Assembly: GCA_035409945.1 (NCBI GenBank) | Contig: DAONQC010000004.1 | Location: 124,001-188,000, forward strand | Direction of reading: 5' to 3' | Origin: MWEH01 sp035409945 | GTDB lineage: Bacteria > Bacillota > Clostridia > Christensenellales > DTU072 | Length of the DNA: 64,000 nt | In this document: in pieces, positions 25,203 through 34,835 of the stretch | Position numbering within the stretch: position 1 is the first letter of the stretch | Layout: every line of letters begins with the position of its first letter | The notes under the pieces: model-generated | Database searches by the model: none | The model's input: the letters and a program-made list of their open reading frames with translations, nothing else | What the model was told of the DNA's origin: nothing | Translations under genes and position numbers: made by a program

Positions 25203-26894
25203 ATGAAACTTAATTACCCTAAAACTATTAAAGTGGGCTTTGCGTTTGCCATCATTATGTGCTTTTGGTCAGCCTACGACTTTGTTGTTCCACTGCTACT
25301 AGAAAATGCCTTTGGATTATCAAACGCATTGCGTGGTCTCATAATGGGTCTAGACAACTTGTTATCATTATTTTTACTACCTATTTTTGGCAAACTGTCT
25401 GATAAGACAAACTCCAAATGGGGAAGACGTACTCCATATATCTTTTTGGGGACTATAGTATCTGTAATTTTGATGGTTTTTGTTCCAGTAAGTGCAAATA
25501 AAGCACTAAAAGAAAGTCTTCAACTAAGAGCAGAGATTACTAACACTTCTGTTGTCGGCTACTCATATACCGATCATGAAAACAACACTTATCTTGCAGA
25601 TTTTGAAAATTTGACTGGAAACATATACTCTTATCTTTATGAACGCGGCATAGAAAACAGTGATTTTTGCGATCGTCAATATCTAGAAAATAATGGTATC
25701 ACAAAAGAAAAATATTTAGAAATAGCAAAAAACGGCATTACTGGCATAGATGAAAAAGGGAAATTACAACTAACTGATGATTATAAAAAATTCGTAAGCA
25801 CTGGTATTAATAACTATGCAAGTACGCAAGTATTTGAAAAAGTCACTAAAAATAACATGGGGTCACTCATTGCATATATGATAATTTTACTTCTAGTGCT
25901 AATTGCAATGGCAACATTTAGATCCCCTGCTGTTGCGTTGATGCCAGATGTAACGCCTAAACCGCTTCGCTCTCAAGCAAACGCAATTATCAGCCTGTGT
26001 GGAGGTATCGGAGGAGCTATTTCCTTTATCATATACACGGTAGCATTGATGATTAATCCTACCGCATATATTGCTATATTCGCAGCCACTGGCGGTGCTA
26101 TGTTACTGCTACTAATAGGATTTTTATTCTTAGTAAATGAACCAAAACTGGTCAAAGAATGTGAAGCTGCTTGCATTGAATATGGAATAACTGATGAAGA
26201 GGAAGAAGATGCAGACACTGTCGAGGGAGATACAATAAAAACACCGGAAGAGTTAAAGAAAGAGAAAACATCAAAAATGATTTCTTTCTTCCTAATTCTA
26301 GCCTCAATTTTCATGTGGTTTATGGGCTACAATGCGGTTTCTTCAAATCTTTCAATATTTACCACAAAAACACTGAACTTAGCACCTGGAATTGCTGGTG
26401 TTGTCACAGGTATTAGCATGGGTATTTCTGCTCTTGCTTTCATCCCTGTTGGAATGCTAGCAGTTAAGATAGGAAGACGCAAAACAATTATCTTAGGTTT
26501 TGCCTTGGCTATTCTATCATTTGTTCTGATATACTTTTTTGCATCATATACCAGTTCATATGCGATATATCTATTTGTTATATTCTATCTAATTGCTGGT
26601 TTTGGACTTATCATTGCAAATGTTAATACCTTCCCAATGGTAGTTGAGCTATCAGATGCCAAAAATGTTGGAAAGTATACTGGTTACTACTATGCAGCAA
26701 CAATGAGCGCTCAGGCTGTAACCCCCTACTTTGCTGGGCTTATTATGGATCGCTGGGGAGCAAAGAATCTATTCCTATATTCAGCCATATGCGTAGTTGT
26801 ATCAATAGTATTAATGTACTTTGTCAAACACGGTGATAGTAAAGCTCCACCTCCTGAAAAGAAATTTGAATTAATTGGTGCTGGCGATGACTAA
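25203..26894 (+). CDS. GPH/MFS-type sugar:cation symporter-like transporter
   Basis: 563 residues, about 12 TM helices. The SDKTNSKWGRRTPYIFLG segment after TM2 matches the GPH/SLC45 loop (D-KT-SKWGRRRP). A long soluble loop (about residues 100-220) and a second acidic loop (EEEEDADTVEG) interrupt the MFS fold, both unusual. KIGRRKTIILG marks the second half. Likely imports a glycoside or disaccharide; substrate not readable. Start ATG at 25203 has GGAGG 5 nt upstream; an upstream TTG frame includes the SD and is rejected. Monocistronic, with its own promoter and terminator. Confidence 0.85.
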   Translation: MKLNYPKTIKVGFAFAIIMCFWSAYDFVVPLLLENAFGLSNALRGLIMGLDNLLSLFLLPIFGKLSDKTNSKWGRRTPYIFLGTIVSVILMVFVPVSANKALKESLQLRAEITNTSVVGYSYTDHENNTYLADFENLTGNIYSYLYERGIENSDFCDRQYLENNGITKEKYLEIAKNGITGIDEKGKLQLTDDYKKFVSTGINNYASTQVFEKVTKNNMGSLIAYMIILLLVLIAMATFRSPAVALMPDVTPKPLRSQANAIISLCGGIGGAISFIIYTVALMINPTAYIAIFAATGGAMLLLLIGFLFLVNEPKLVKECEAACIEYGITDEEEEDADTVEGDTIKTPEELKKEKTSKMISFFLILASIFMWFMGYNAVSSNLSIFTTKTLNLAPGIAGVVTGISMGISALAFIPVGMLAVKIGRRKTIILGFALAILSFVLIYFFASYTSSYAIYLFVIFYLIAGFGLIIANVNTFPMVVELSDAKNVGKYTGYYYAATMSAQAVTPYFAGLIMDRWGAKNLFLYSAICVVVSIVLMYFVKHGDSKAPPPEKKFELIGAGDD

Positions 26895-26919
26895 ACCATA
26901 ACCACCCAAAACTAACACG

Positions 26920-26946
26920 AGCATCTCTTTAACGGAGATGCTTTTT
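26920..26946 (+). terminator. Intrinsic terminator of the 25203 carrier gene
   Basis: AGCATCTC ... GAGATGCTTTTT. An outer inverted repeat CCATAACCA (26896-26904) / TGGTTATGG (26961-26969) encloses it. Nothing further recognised up to the next terminator at 27153. Confidence 0.85.
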
Positions 26947-27152
26947 AGTGGCCTTCTTTTTGGTTATGGCAGATATTATTGTAGCATATAGTTTTCTATG
27001 TCTGACATTTAATGAAAACCTCGTAATACGCTCAATAAAAGCCATAATATCAAGGTCTTGCTGAAGAGGTAAGAATCTACTACTATCACTTCCACACCAC
27101 CTCTACGTTGAACGAAAAGCTTTACAATGCACTTACGGCATATATAGACAAT

Positions 27153-27181
27153 AAAAAAGCGAGGAATTTGCCTCGCTCTTT
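27153..27181 (-). terminator. Intrinsic terminator of the lipoprotein gene
   Basis: AGCGAGG AATTTG CCTCGCT with a T-tract on the minus strand, about 30 bp after the stop of the 27214-28068 gene. Confidence 0.9.
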
Positions 27182-27213
27182 GAATATTATTGATGTCATT
27201 TACCAAAATATTA

Positions 27214-28068
27214 TTATTTGATTGTTGCTGATTTTAGTACATACTTAATATCATTTTCAAGTATTAAAGTTGGGATTCTTTTACTTCTATTTGAAACAGT
27301 TGTAAGGTCACCACTCAATTCTATTTCTTTGGTGTAGAAAACAGCAATACTTTTCCCTTTTGGAGTAGAATCTCTAGAGTATGTCACTGCTATGATACTA
27401 TCACCTGTTCGTGGAGTAGATGCCCCAGTTGAATCTATATAATTAAATGTTCCAGACCTTCCTTCTGTTGAAGTTGCTGCTACTATTTTTTCTTTTGCTC
27501 CAGTTTGAGGATCAATTAGTGTATATGTAGTTGAATACCCACCCTCAAGCTCATAACATCTAGTTACAAAATACATTAGCTCATTATCCATAAAGCCACT
27601 CTTAATCCTTACTGTCTTTTCCTTCTCGCCATTATATGAATAAACATATTTTTTGCCATCGTACCTTGCCTTAAGAGTGTAGTTCTTATTGCCATATTTT
27701 ACTTCTTTATAGCTAGCGGCAGGGACGAATCCATTAAGTATAGATTCAGAATACATAATAATATTGCCCACAGTGTCTTTTGCTGTTTGTACTACTCTTG
27801 CTCCTTTTGTTGTTGAGGATGAAACTTTAACTTTTTCTCCTGGAAATTTGGATAGTTCGTGTTCGCCTGCTTCTAATTTAGTAGTTTTAACTTCTAAAGT
27901 TCCAAGAAACTCATCTTTATCTGACAACATCTCGTACACCAAAATTTCCTCATTTGCCCAAGGAACACCAGGTAATTTTTTATCTCCACCACAACCAGCT
28001 AGTACTACTCCTAGCACGGATGCAATCATTATAACTAATACAATTAATACTACTTTTCTTTTCATCAT
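27214..28068 (-). CDS. Lipoprotein of unknown function
   Basis: 284 residues. Signal peptide with lipobox VVLAGC (Cys about residue 26), so a lipid-anchored extracytoplasmic protein. The mature part is beta-rich (KYGNKNYTLKARYDGKKYVYSYNG) without a family I recognise and without obvious catalytic residues. It follows nupQ on the same strand after 159 bp and has its own terminator, so it may be a distal member of the purine-uptake operon or independent. Confidence 0.8.
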   Translation of the reverse strand: MMKRKVVLIVLVIMIASVLGVVLAGCGGDKKLPGVPWANEEILVYEMLSDKDEFLGTLEVKTTKLEAGEHELSKFPGEKVKVSSSTTKGARVVQTAKDTVGNIIMYSESILNGFVPAASYKEVKYGNKNYTLKARYDGKKYVYSYNGEKEKTVRIKSGFMDNELMYFVTRCYELEGGYSTTYTLIDPQTGAKEKIVAATSTEGRSGTFNYIDSTGASTPRTGDSIIAVTYSRDSTPKGKSIAVFYTKEIELSGDLTTVSNRSKRIPTLILENDIKYVLKSATIK

Positions 28069-28227
28069 ATGTTTCCTAAATTTAATTATACAGTTTTTTC
28101 ATTATACACTAAAAACAAACTAATGTCCTTTAATCTTATACGCAACAAAGAAATAATACCTAATACTTAACTTTGCAATTAACCAGCGCACTAACAAGAA
28201 AGCCCTAGTAAATACTCTTTTATATCG

Positions 28228-29175
28228 TCACCTATCTTCTCTAAAATATGGTAATCCCAGCGCACTCGGCGGTTGAGTTTCACGTTTTCTAAAGAAGGAT
28301 ATTATTATAAGAACAAGCGCTGTAACGAGATATGGAATTATCTTTAATAGTTCTTTTGTTGCAAAAGTTATACCTGTTATGTAGTTAGGCATTATGTATA
28401 ACAAGCCGAATATAAAGGATCCAAATATGCTGATATTAGGCTTCCAAAGCGAGAATATAACAAGGGAGACAGAAAGCCAGCCAAGTGCTTCTATAACATA
28501 CTCTAAAGAACCTCTTGTACAGTCTAATAAATAAAAAGCTCCACCGATTCCTGATATTGCAGCACCTAGTATACAAGCAACATATTTATATTTATTAACA
28601 TTAATTCCAGATGCATCCGCAACTGCAGGGTTTTCACCAATAGCAGTAAGAGATAGACCAGTTCTAGTCTTCTTAAGTATAATGGCAACTATAATTGCTA
28701 TTATAACTCCTAGATAAACAAGTGTACCATGTGATAGAAAAATAGTTGAAAATCCATCATTTCCAACTTGCCCAAACATAGGTTCAGTAAAGAACTTACT
28801 TGCCTTATAAAATGTTGTAGCTGTCCTTCCCATTTTAGCTCCCCAGAAACCTAATACTCCAGCCCCAAAGGTTGTTAAAGTAAGACCAGTAACATTTTGA
28901 TTACACCTAAGTGTTATTGTGAATAAACCATATAAACCACCTGCGAGACCACCAAATATCATGGCAAACAATACACCCATTAATATAACTAAAAACTTAC
29001 TTCCGCTCGCCACTGCCATATTTGCGCCAATGCAGCCCCCAACCGCGCCAATACACATAATGCCCGGTATTCCTAAATTCAAATGTCCTGACTTTTCAAT
29101 AATTATCTCACCAGTAGAGCCATAGAGAAAGACTGCACCAAATCTAATAGCTTGAGTTACAATTGTTACAAACAT
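28228..29175 (-). CDS. nupQ: Nucleoside ABC transporter permease (NupQ/YufQ type)
   Basis: 315 residues, about 8-9 TM helices, BPD_transp_2 family. It has the conserved N-terminal GAVFLYGSTGEIIIEKSGHLNLGIPGIM segment of BMP-type permeases and a central NVTGLTLTTFGAG. Pairs with NupP to form the channel. ATG directly follows the nupP stop codon, and its AGGAGG SD lies inside the last codons of nupP, so translation is coupled. Confidence 0.92.
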   Translation of the reverse strand: MFVTIVTQAIRFGAVFLYGSTGEIIIEKSGHLNLGIPGIMCIGAVGGCIGANMAVASGSKFLVILMGVLFAMIFGGLAGGLYGLFTITLRCNQNVTGLTLTTFGAGVLGFWGAKMGRTATTFYKASKFFTEPMFGQVGNDGFSTIFLSHGTLVYLGVIIAIIVAIILKKTRTGLSLTAIGENPAVADASGINVNKYKYVACILGAAISGIGGAFYLLDCTRGSLEYVIEALGWLSVSLVIFSLWKPNISIFGSFIFGLLYIMPNYITGITFATKELLKIIPYLVTALVLIIISFFRKRETQPPSALGLPYFREDR

Positions 29176-30348
29176 CTATGCCTCCTCCTTAGTTATCGTA
29201 TTATCATTGGAATGAGTAGACACTAAAACTTCAACAGTTTTATCAAAATCCCCCAACTCATTGTTAGTGTTCAATCTTTTTTTACTTCTAAATACAATTT
29301 TATAATTTATGAAAAACTCAGTGGATATTATGAAGAAAAAGAATATACCAGTCATCACTTGAGGATATGACATTCCTAACCTTGCATAGTTGCCCACTTG
29401 AGAAGCACCCTTGTCAATAAAAACAACTAAAAACGAAGTTAATGCCATAGCAAATGGGTTAAATTGAGCAAGCCAGGACACTAAAACTCCAGTAAACCCT
29501 CTCCCAGATACCGTTGCACTTCCTAGCGCATGATTTGTACTACTTACGAGTAAAAATCCTATTGTGCCACAAAGAAATCCACATAAAACCAGCGTTCTCA
29601 CTATAACCCCTTTGGTATTTAAGCCAATGTATTGCGAAGTTTTTTCACTTTCGCCTACCACAGTTAGTTCGTACCCATGTTTGCTAAATTTAAGATATAT
29701 CCACATAAGAACTGTGATTATAATAGCTATAATAACAACAAGTAAATATGACATATCTACGCTTGATAATGTAATTATGCCTTTATCAAACATTAAAATA
29801 CCTGTACTTGTAGGGATTACACTTTTAATAAAAAATTCAACCAAACATATTGCTATGTAGTTCATCATAAGTGTTAGTAACGTCTCGTTCGTATTCCATT
29901 TTGCTTTAAAAATAGCAGGGATAGCTGCCCAAGTAATGCTAAATACTAAAGCTAGTAATAATGATACAAATATCGTTAGGCCGTCAGGATACTTACCCCC
30001 CATAAAGTAAACAATTATGCCACAGCCAAGTGCTCCCATGAGAATTTGCCCTTCTCCGCCTATATTCCAAAATCTCATTTTAAAACACGGAGTAACAGCT
30101 AATGCAACAAGTAATAAAACACCAGTTTCATAAAATAAAACCATAGTCGTCTTAGAATTTCCAAAAGTTCCGTCAATAAGATATTTAAAGAAGAAACCCA
30201 TTGACTTTTCTGTCAAAATAGCAGAAACTATCGCACAGACCAGTATGGATAAAACAAATGCACCTATCCGAATAGCCCAGGCATACACTTTCTTCACTTC
30301 CGTACGTTTAGTTAAATGAAACAGAGGTTCTCGCTTAGTTTTAAACAT
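29176..30348 (-). CDS. nupP: Nucleoside ABC transporter permease (NupP/YufP type)
   Basis: 390 residues, BPD_transp_2 family with about 9-10 TM helices. FWNIGGEGQILMGALG is the family hallmark near the N-terminal third; GGRGFTGVLVSWLAQFNP-type segment follows. Start ATG at 30348 has GGAGG 8 nt upstream; it overlaps the end of nupO by 8 bp, so the two are coupled. A longer in-frame reading into nupO is rejected. Confidence 0.92.
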   Translation of the reverse strand: MFKTKREPLFHLTKRTEVKKVYAWAIRIGAFVLSILVCAIVSAILTEKSMGFFFKYLIDGTFGNSKTTMVLFYETGVLLLVALAVTPCFKMRFWNIGGEGQILMGALGCGIIVYFMGGKYPDGLTIFVSLLLALVFSITWAAIPAIFKAKWNTNETLLTLMMNYIAICLVEFFIKSVIPTSTGILMFDKGIITLSSVDMSYLLVVIIAIIITVLMWIYLKFSKHGYELTVVGESEKTSQYIGLNTKGVIVRTLVLCGFLCGTIGFLLVSSTNHALGSATVSGRGFTGVLVSWLAQFNPFAMALTSFLVVFIDKGASQVGNYARLGMSYPQVMTGIFFFFIISTEFFINYKIVFRSKKRLNTNNELGDFDKTVEVLVSTHSNDNTITKEEA

Positions 30349-32188
30349 TTGTTCCCTCCTCGTGAGTTTCCATTTTAACTGCTGAGTCCTTTCCATATGT
30401 CTCCACAGTTTCATCAAATGTTTCAATCTCTTTAGGATTACTTGTCATAAGCATTCCAAGCTTTTCTTTGGTGGTTATCCTTGCATCCACAATACCGCTT
30501 ACCTTACCTGATGAAATCACCATAATTCTATCAGAAAGTCCTAACAAAACATCTAAGTCTTCGCCTACAAAAATAACAGCCACACCTTTTTCTTTTTGTT
30601 TATTAAGCAAATTATATATCGTATACGAGGAGTTAATATCTAATCCTCTAACGGGGTAAGCAGCCATTATAACCGTTGGTGCTGAAGATATTTCTCTCCC
30701 TACTAGTATTTTTTGCACATTTCCGCCCGAAAGGCGTCTTACAGGCGTTTTAATATCTTTTGTTACTACTTCTAGTTCTTCTACTATAGTTTTTGCTAAC
30801 TTGCCTGGTGTTTTTCTATCTAAAAATATAGAGTGCCCTTTGCTATACGACCTAAGCATCATGTTGTCAGTTAAATCCATGTTGCCAACAAGCCCCATTC
30901 CAAGCCTATCCTCTGGCACGAATGATAATCTGACTCCTAAATCCTTGATCTGGGTTGGTGTTTTAGACCTTAAGTCAACTATTTTTTCAGTTTCTGGTTC
31001 ATAGTACTGTATAACACCTTGTTCTATCTTTTGAAGTCCCGCTATAGCTTCTAAAAGCTCTCTTTGACCACTTCCAGATATCCCTGCGATTCCTAAAATC
31101 TCTCCTGAATTAACATTAAATGATACATTATCTAAAGCAAGAACGCCCATACGAGTACGACATGTAAGACCTTGAATTTCCAACCTTCTCTGCACATTTT
31201 TTGGAATGGTTCTTCCCATATCAAGTTCTACCTTTGCACCAACCATCATCTCTGTTAACTGGGTTTCATTAGTTTCAGAAGTATTTACAGTGCCTACAAG
31301 CTCTCCTTTTCTTAAAACTGAAACCCTATCAGAAATTGCCATAACTTCATTTAGTTTATGAGTTATTATAATGATAGACTTTCCGCTATCTCTCATGCTT
31401 CGCAATACATCGAATAGTTTTTCAATTTCCTGTGGTGTTAAAACCGCTGTGGGCTCATCTAAAATTAAAATATCCGCACCACGATATAATACTTTTATAA
31501 TCTCGACTGTCTGTTTTTCACTAACAGACATATCGTATATTTTCTTATTTACATCTATCTCAAAACCATACTCGTCAGCAAATGCTTGAATCTTTTTTAT
31601 TCTGCCTTTTGAAAGCCAGTTAAACTTTATTTTGTGCCAAAGGCGTTTAAGTGGTAAAGAAGCGATTTTTAAGTTCATAACAAACTTTTTCCATTTTATA
31701 TCGTCCGTAAATTTTTTCTTAGTTACTTCTTTATCAGCATTTTGCTCATTTTCTTGATTTTGATTTGTTTCTGATAGTTTTTTATCTTCTACTATCATCC
31801 TAGCCTTTTCTTCTCTTAATTTAGCTAGTTTGTCTCCATAATTAAATGTTGGTTCTGTTTCACCTAGGATAATGTTATCAGCAGCAGTAAATAGGTCGAT
31901 CAACTTAAAATGCTGATGAACCATTCCTATTTTGTTATGATAAGCGTCTATTGGAGATTTAATAACAACTTCTTTACCATTGACAAGAATTTGACCTTTA
32001 TCTGGATAATATATACCTGCAAGCATGTTCATGAGCGAAGTTTTGCCACTGCCATTTTCACCAAGAAGAGATAGTATTTCACCTTTTCTAATAGATAGAT
32101 TCACATCGTTATTAGCAACCACAGAACCAAATGTCTTGGTTACTCCTATCATTTCTATTGCATTTACATAATTATTATCCATAGCCAT
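30341..32188 (-). CDS. nupO: Nucleoside ABC transporter ATPase (NupO/YufO type)
   Basis: 615 residues with two fused ABC domains. Domain 1: Walker A GENGSGKTSLM, signature region MSVSEKQTVEI, Walker B ILILDEPTAVL. Domain 2: degenerate Walker A GISGSGQRELL, signature LSGGNVQK, then YPVRGLDI. This degenerate second site is normal for the sugar/nucleoside CUT2-BMP class. Odd: an insertion of about 95 residues in domain 1 between the Q-loop and signature (from TEPTFNYGDK to KGRIKKIQ), highly charged and Lys/Glu/Gln-rich; the family normally has only a short linker. It powers uptake through NupP/NupQ with the BMP lipoprotein. Confidence 0.93.
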   Translation of the reverse strand: MAMDNNYVNAIEMIGVTKTFGSVVANNDVNLSIRKGEILSLLGENGSGKTSLMNMLAGIYYPDKGQILVNGKEVVIKSPIDAYHNKIGMVHQHFKLIDLFTAADNIILGETEPTFNYGDKLAKLREEKARMIVEDKKLSETNQNQENEQNADKEVTKKKFTDDIKWKKFVMNLKIASLPLKRLWHKIKFNWLSKGRIKKIQAFADEYGFEIDVNKKIYDMSVSEKQTVEIIKVLYRGADILILDEPTAVLTPQEIEKLFDVLRSMRDSGKSIIIITHKLNEVMAISDRVSVLRKGELVGTVNTSETNETQLTEMMVGAKVELDMGRTIPKNVQRRLEIQGLTCRTRMGVLALDNVSFNVNSGEILGIAGISGSGQRELLEAIAGLQKIEQGVIQYYEPETEKIVDLRSKTPTQIKDLGVRLSFVPEDRLGMGLVGNMDLTDNMMLRSYSKGHSIFLDRKTPGKLAKTIVEELEVVTKDIKTPVRRLSGGNVQKILVGREISSAPTVIMAAYPVRGLDINSSYTIYNLLNKQKEKGVAVIFVGEDLDVLLGLSDRIMVISSGKVSGIVDARITTKEKLGMLMTSNPKEIETFDETVETYGKDSAVKMETHEEGTNV

Positions 32189-32279
32189 TCTAAATTATCA
32201 CTGATTTGTTAAACAAAACTATGAGTCTATTTTAATAGGCCCATAGCAAAAACTTATTATTTATTTTTCTTTTATACCT

Positions 32280-32305
32280 GCACCTTACCTATTACAGTAA
32301 GGTGC
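32280..32305. other. Stem-loop between bmp and nupO
   Basis: Perfect 9-bp stem GCACCTTAC / GTAAGGTGC, 8-nt loop, no T-tract on the minus strand. Probably an RNA-stabilising or partial stop structure that keeps the binding-protein message more abundant than the transporter's; this is inference from position. Confidence 0.6.
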
Positions 32306-32348
32306 AAATATTTTCATTTAGACACCAATTTAGTGTTATATATTAATA

Positions 32349-33641
32349 CTAAAACTTTGTGTTTAATAATGTTATGCCGTCGATTGTTACATCAAAGTAT
32401 GGTGCTGAACGGAAAACTGATTCTTGGAAATAACCATCTTCATGTATTACTTCAGTATCTGGAGTGAAGGCTTCGTCACTATGGACATCAGCTAAATATG
32501 ACTCCATTTTTATACTTTGACCTTCTTTGTTTTTGTATGTAAATTTATTTGTATCAAACACATGGATTTCCCCAGAAACAAGTTTGCCACGGATTTCCAC
32601 TATCTTTTCCACGGTTCCTTTCGCCATTGCTTTTGCGCCAAGATTTGTTAGCTTAACGCCACCATTCTCAATTGTTCCAACCCAGTCATGAGCCACTGCT
32701 TCTCCTTTAATAACTTGTGAAAGTACATAGTTATAGTATGGGGACCAGTCAATTCTTGAGGATATTATAAAGGTGTTTGGGCATGCATTAACTGTTGAGC
32801 CATTATATGATACATTGGGGACTCCCTTCTCTTCGCAAGCATTGGGTGCACCCATTGAGTCAGCGTGCTGACTTATTAATTTACATCCTCTTCCAATAAG
32901 TTGATTTGCTGCTTCTCTTTCCATTGTTTCATCATACCAACTTCCTGTAAATGTTACTTCCATTGTTGCTGAGGGACAAATAGATCTTGCTCCAAGGAAA
33001 AATGATGTATATCCAGAAATAACTTCTGCATAGGTCCAAGCTCCAACATAGCCAATTTTAGCTTCAGCTGCGGTAAATTGTCCAGCAGCGATCATTTCAT
33101 TTAATTTCATACCAGCTGCAACACCAGCTAAATAACGACCTTCATAAATGGAGGCAAATGCGTTTGCATAGTTTGCTACGCCTTCGGTATGAGCCCTAGT
33201 TCCTGTTGCATGACAAAATTGAACATTAGGACGTTGTTTTGCAGCGTTAATCATATGTGGTTCATGTCCAAAGCTATCTGCAAATATTACATTACAACCA
33301 GCATCTGCTAATTCTATGGCCTTATTGTAACAAGCAATAGACTCATCTACTCCCGTTGCAATTATAACTTGCTCATTTGAAAGACCAAATAATTTTTGTG
33401 TTTCATGCATAGCGTCGATGAAGTTCTTATCATATGTGCTATTCTCATCATGTAGACAAATCAATCCAACTTTAAAGCCTGCTGGTGGCGCCTTCGTTGT
33501 GTATTGGTTATAAGGCGGTAATTCCACTTCGTTAGAAACCACATCTTCTTCCTTGTCCTTACATGCAACCGCGGCTACCATTACTGATAGTGCTAAAGCA
33601 ACGACTAAAATCAATGCTAATACTTTAAAATTCTTTTTCAT
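32349..33641 (-). CDS. BMP-family nucleoside-binding lipoprotein
   Basis: 430 residues. Signal peptide with lipobox-like AAVACKD (Cys about residue 27), then the BMP/Med fold: GLICLHDENSTYDKNFIDAM, NVIFADSFGHEPHM, KIGYVGAWTYAEVISGYTSF, QHADSMGAPN. Binds purine nucleosides or related ligands outside the membrane and delivers them to NupPQ; B. subtilis NupN and BmpA relatives do this. GGAGG lies upstream of the ATG. The 159-bp gap before nupO holds a stem-loop. The BMP-xpt linkage supports a purine ligand. Confidence 0.92.
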   Translation of the reverse strand: MKKNFKVLALILVVALALSVMVAAVACKDKEEDVVSNEVELPPYNQYTTKAPPAGFKVGLICLHDENSTYDKNFIDAMHETQKLFGLSNEQVIIATGVDESIACYNKAIELADAGCNVIFADSFGHEPHMINAAKQRPNVQFCHATGTRAHTEGVANYANAFASIYEGRYLAGVAAGMKLNEMIAAGQFTAAEAKIGYVGAWTYAEVISGYTSFFLGARSICPSATMEVTFTGSWYDETMEREAANQLIGRGCKLISQHADSMGAPNACEEKGVPNVSYNGSTVNACPNTFIISSRIDWSPYYNYVLSQVIKGEAVAHDWVGTIENGGVKLTNLGAKAMAKGTVEKIVEIRGKLVSGEIHVFDTNKFTYKNKEGQSIKMESYLADVHSDEAFTPDTEVIHEDGYFQESVFRSAPYFDVTIDGITLLNTKF

Positions 33642-33667
33642 TCCTTTTCAACCTCCATATATATTTT

Positions 33668-33677
33668 GCCTTTCGGC
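33668..33677 (-). other. GNRA-type hairpin in the bmp leader
   Basis: GCC GAAA GGC on the minus strand about 20 nt before the bmp SD, flanked by ATATAT-rich arms that could pair. It might affect SD access; no riboswitch class recognised. Confidence 0.3.
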
Positions 33678-33732
33678 TGGATTCCATATATTATTGTTTT
33701 CCCTCTACGGTCGGTATTTATAATGTTTGTGT

Positions 33733-34308
33733 TTATTCGTCCCTAAAGATTATCTTGTCTTGGCTCATTTTATCAATAACTGCCAAACTCTCAACCCGTA
33801 CGCCTTCCTTACGAAGCGCATCTCCGCCACCTTGAAACCCTTTTTCGATTGCCACTGCAGCACCTACTAGTTTAGCACCTGCTTCGTTAACAATATCCAT
33901 TAGAGCATGTAAAGCTGAACCCTTTGCTAAAAAATCATCAACAATTAACACCTTATCTTCTGGTGTTATGTATTCTGCAGCAATCATAATCTCGCTATAC
34001 TTTCCTGTAGTATATGAAAGCACATTAGCCTTATACAGATTTTCAGTTAAATTGATGGTTCTTCTCTTTTTCGCAAAAACAAATGGGATTTTAAATTCCA
34101 ATGCGGTTAAACAAGCTAGTGGAATTCCCGAAGACTCAACAGTCAAAATTTTAGTCACACCACTGTCTTTAAATCTTTTGTGAATTTCCTTTGCAAGCTC
34201 CGACACAATCACAACATCAACTTGGTGATTTAAAAAGCAATCCACCTTAAGAACATTATTAGGATATATTTGTCCTCGTTCTACGATTATGTCTTTTAAA
34301 AAGCGCAT
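33733..34308 (-). CDS. xpt: Xanthine phosphoribosyltransferase
   Basis: 191 residues, Xpt length. Makes XMP from xanthine and PRPP (purine salvage, cytosol). PRPP site VLIVDDFLAKGSA with the Xpt-typical acidic pair; VESSGIPLA and FAKKRR near the N-terminus as in Gram-positive Xpt. Start ATG at 34308 has AGAGGA 6 nt upstream. It is the first gene of the xpt-bmp-nupOPQ run, so imported purines would be salvaged directly. A guanine riboswitch, common upstream of xpt, is not seen; the gene has a plain promoter. Confidence 0.93.
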   Translation of the reverse strand: MRFLKDIIVERGQIYPNNVLKVDCFLNHQVDVVIVSELAKEIHKRFKDSGVTKILTVESSGIPLACLTALEFKIPFVFAKKRRTINLTENLYKANVLSYTTGKYSEIMIAAEYITPEDKVLIVDDFLAKGSALHALMDIVNEAGAKLVGAAVAIEKGFQGGGDALRKEGVRVESLAVIDKMSQDKIIFRDE

Positions 34309-34336
34309 CACTAATCCTCTTCCAAAAGATAGTCTA

Positions 34337-34365
34337 ATTATACTAAATATAAAAAAATCTGTCTA
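34337..34365 (-). promoter_or_regulatory. Promoter of the xpt-nup operon
   Basis: TAGACA (34360-34365), 17 bp, TATAAT (34337-34342), about 30 bp before the start codon. Confidence 0.7.
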
Positions 34366-34484
34366 CTTAATACCAGCATATTTTGCCTATTATTTAAAGG
34401 CATGCTTTTGTCAAAAATAACCGCATAGAAGTGAGTTTTACTATGTTTTTACACTAAGTACACCTAAGCTATTGTGGTAGTTAG

Positions 34485-34835
34485 ATTGTATTGTCAGAAG
34501 TAAACCGGGAGGCCAAAGCACTCACGTTGTGAGTTTAATGTAAACTTCTTCTTTTGTAGCGAAATTAGTTGAACACCACTTAATTATCAAGATGGTTATA
34601 TTGCATAGTCAGAATCAAAATGGAAGATGAAAGCACTACCACTTTTTATTTCAACAGAAACTTTTTCTTCTGCGACAATATTAATTAAGGCGGTTATGTT
34701 ACCGCATCTTCAGAATTCGTTAGACGCTAGTTGTCATTAGGCTGGTTAAATCTCATAGTCAGAATCAAAATGGAAGATGAAAGCACTTCCACTTTTTATT
34801 TCAACAGAGACTTTTTCTTCTGTAGCAATATTCGA
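34485..34835. repeat. Decaying tandem copies of the thiamine-fusion gene 3' end
   Basis: The gene end (34745-34835) is repeated 150 bp further out (34595-34685) with near identity: CATAGTCAGAATCAAAATGG, then AAGATGAAAGCACT-CCAC and TTTTTATTTCAACAGA. A more decayed copy starts at GTCAGAAGTAAACCGGGAGG (34493) and ends CTTCTTCTTTTGTAGCGAAATT. A truncated echo (GGTTATGTTACCGCATC-TCAGAATTC) sits near 34691. Confidence 0.92.

Noticed and set aside
26896..26969. CCATAACCA/TGGTTATGG inverted repeat as ends of a mobile element
   Set aside because: The enclosed 56 bp hold only a terminator; no target duplication or second copy seen.
34312..34400. Guanine riboswitch upstream of xpt
   Set aside because: None of the conserved purine aptamer core is present; the gap holds only a sigma-A type promoter close to the start codon.
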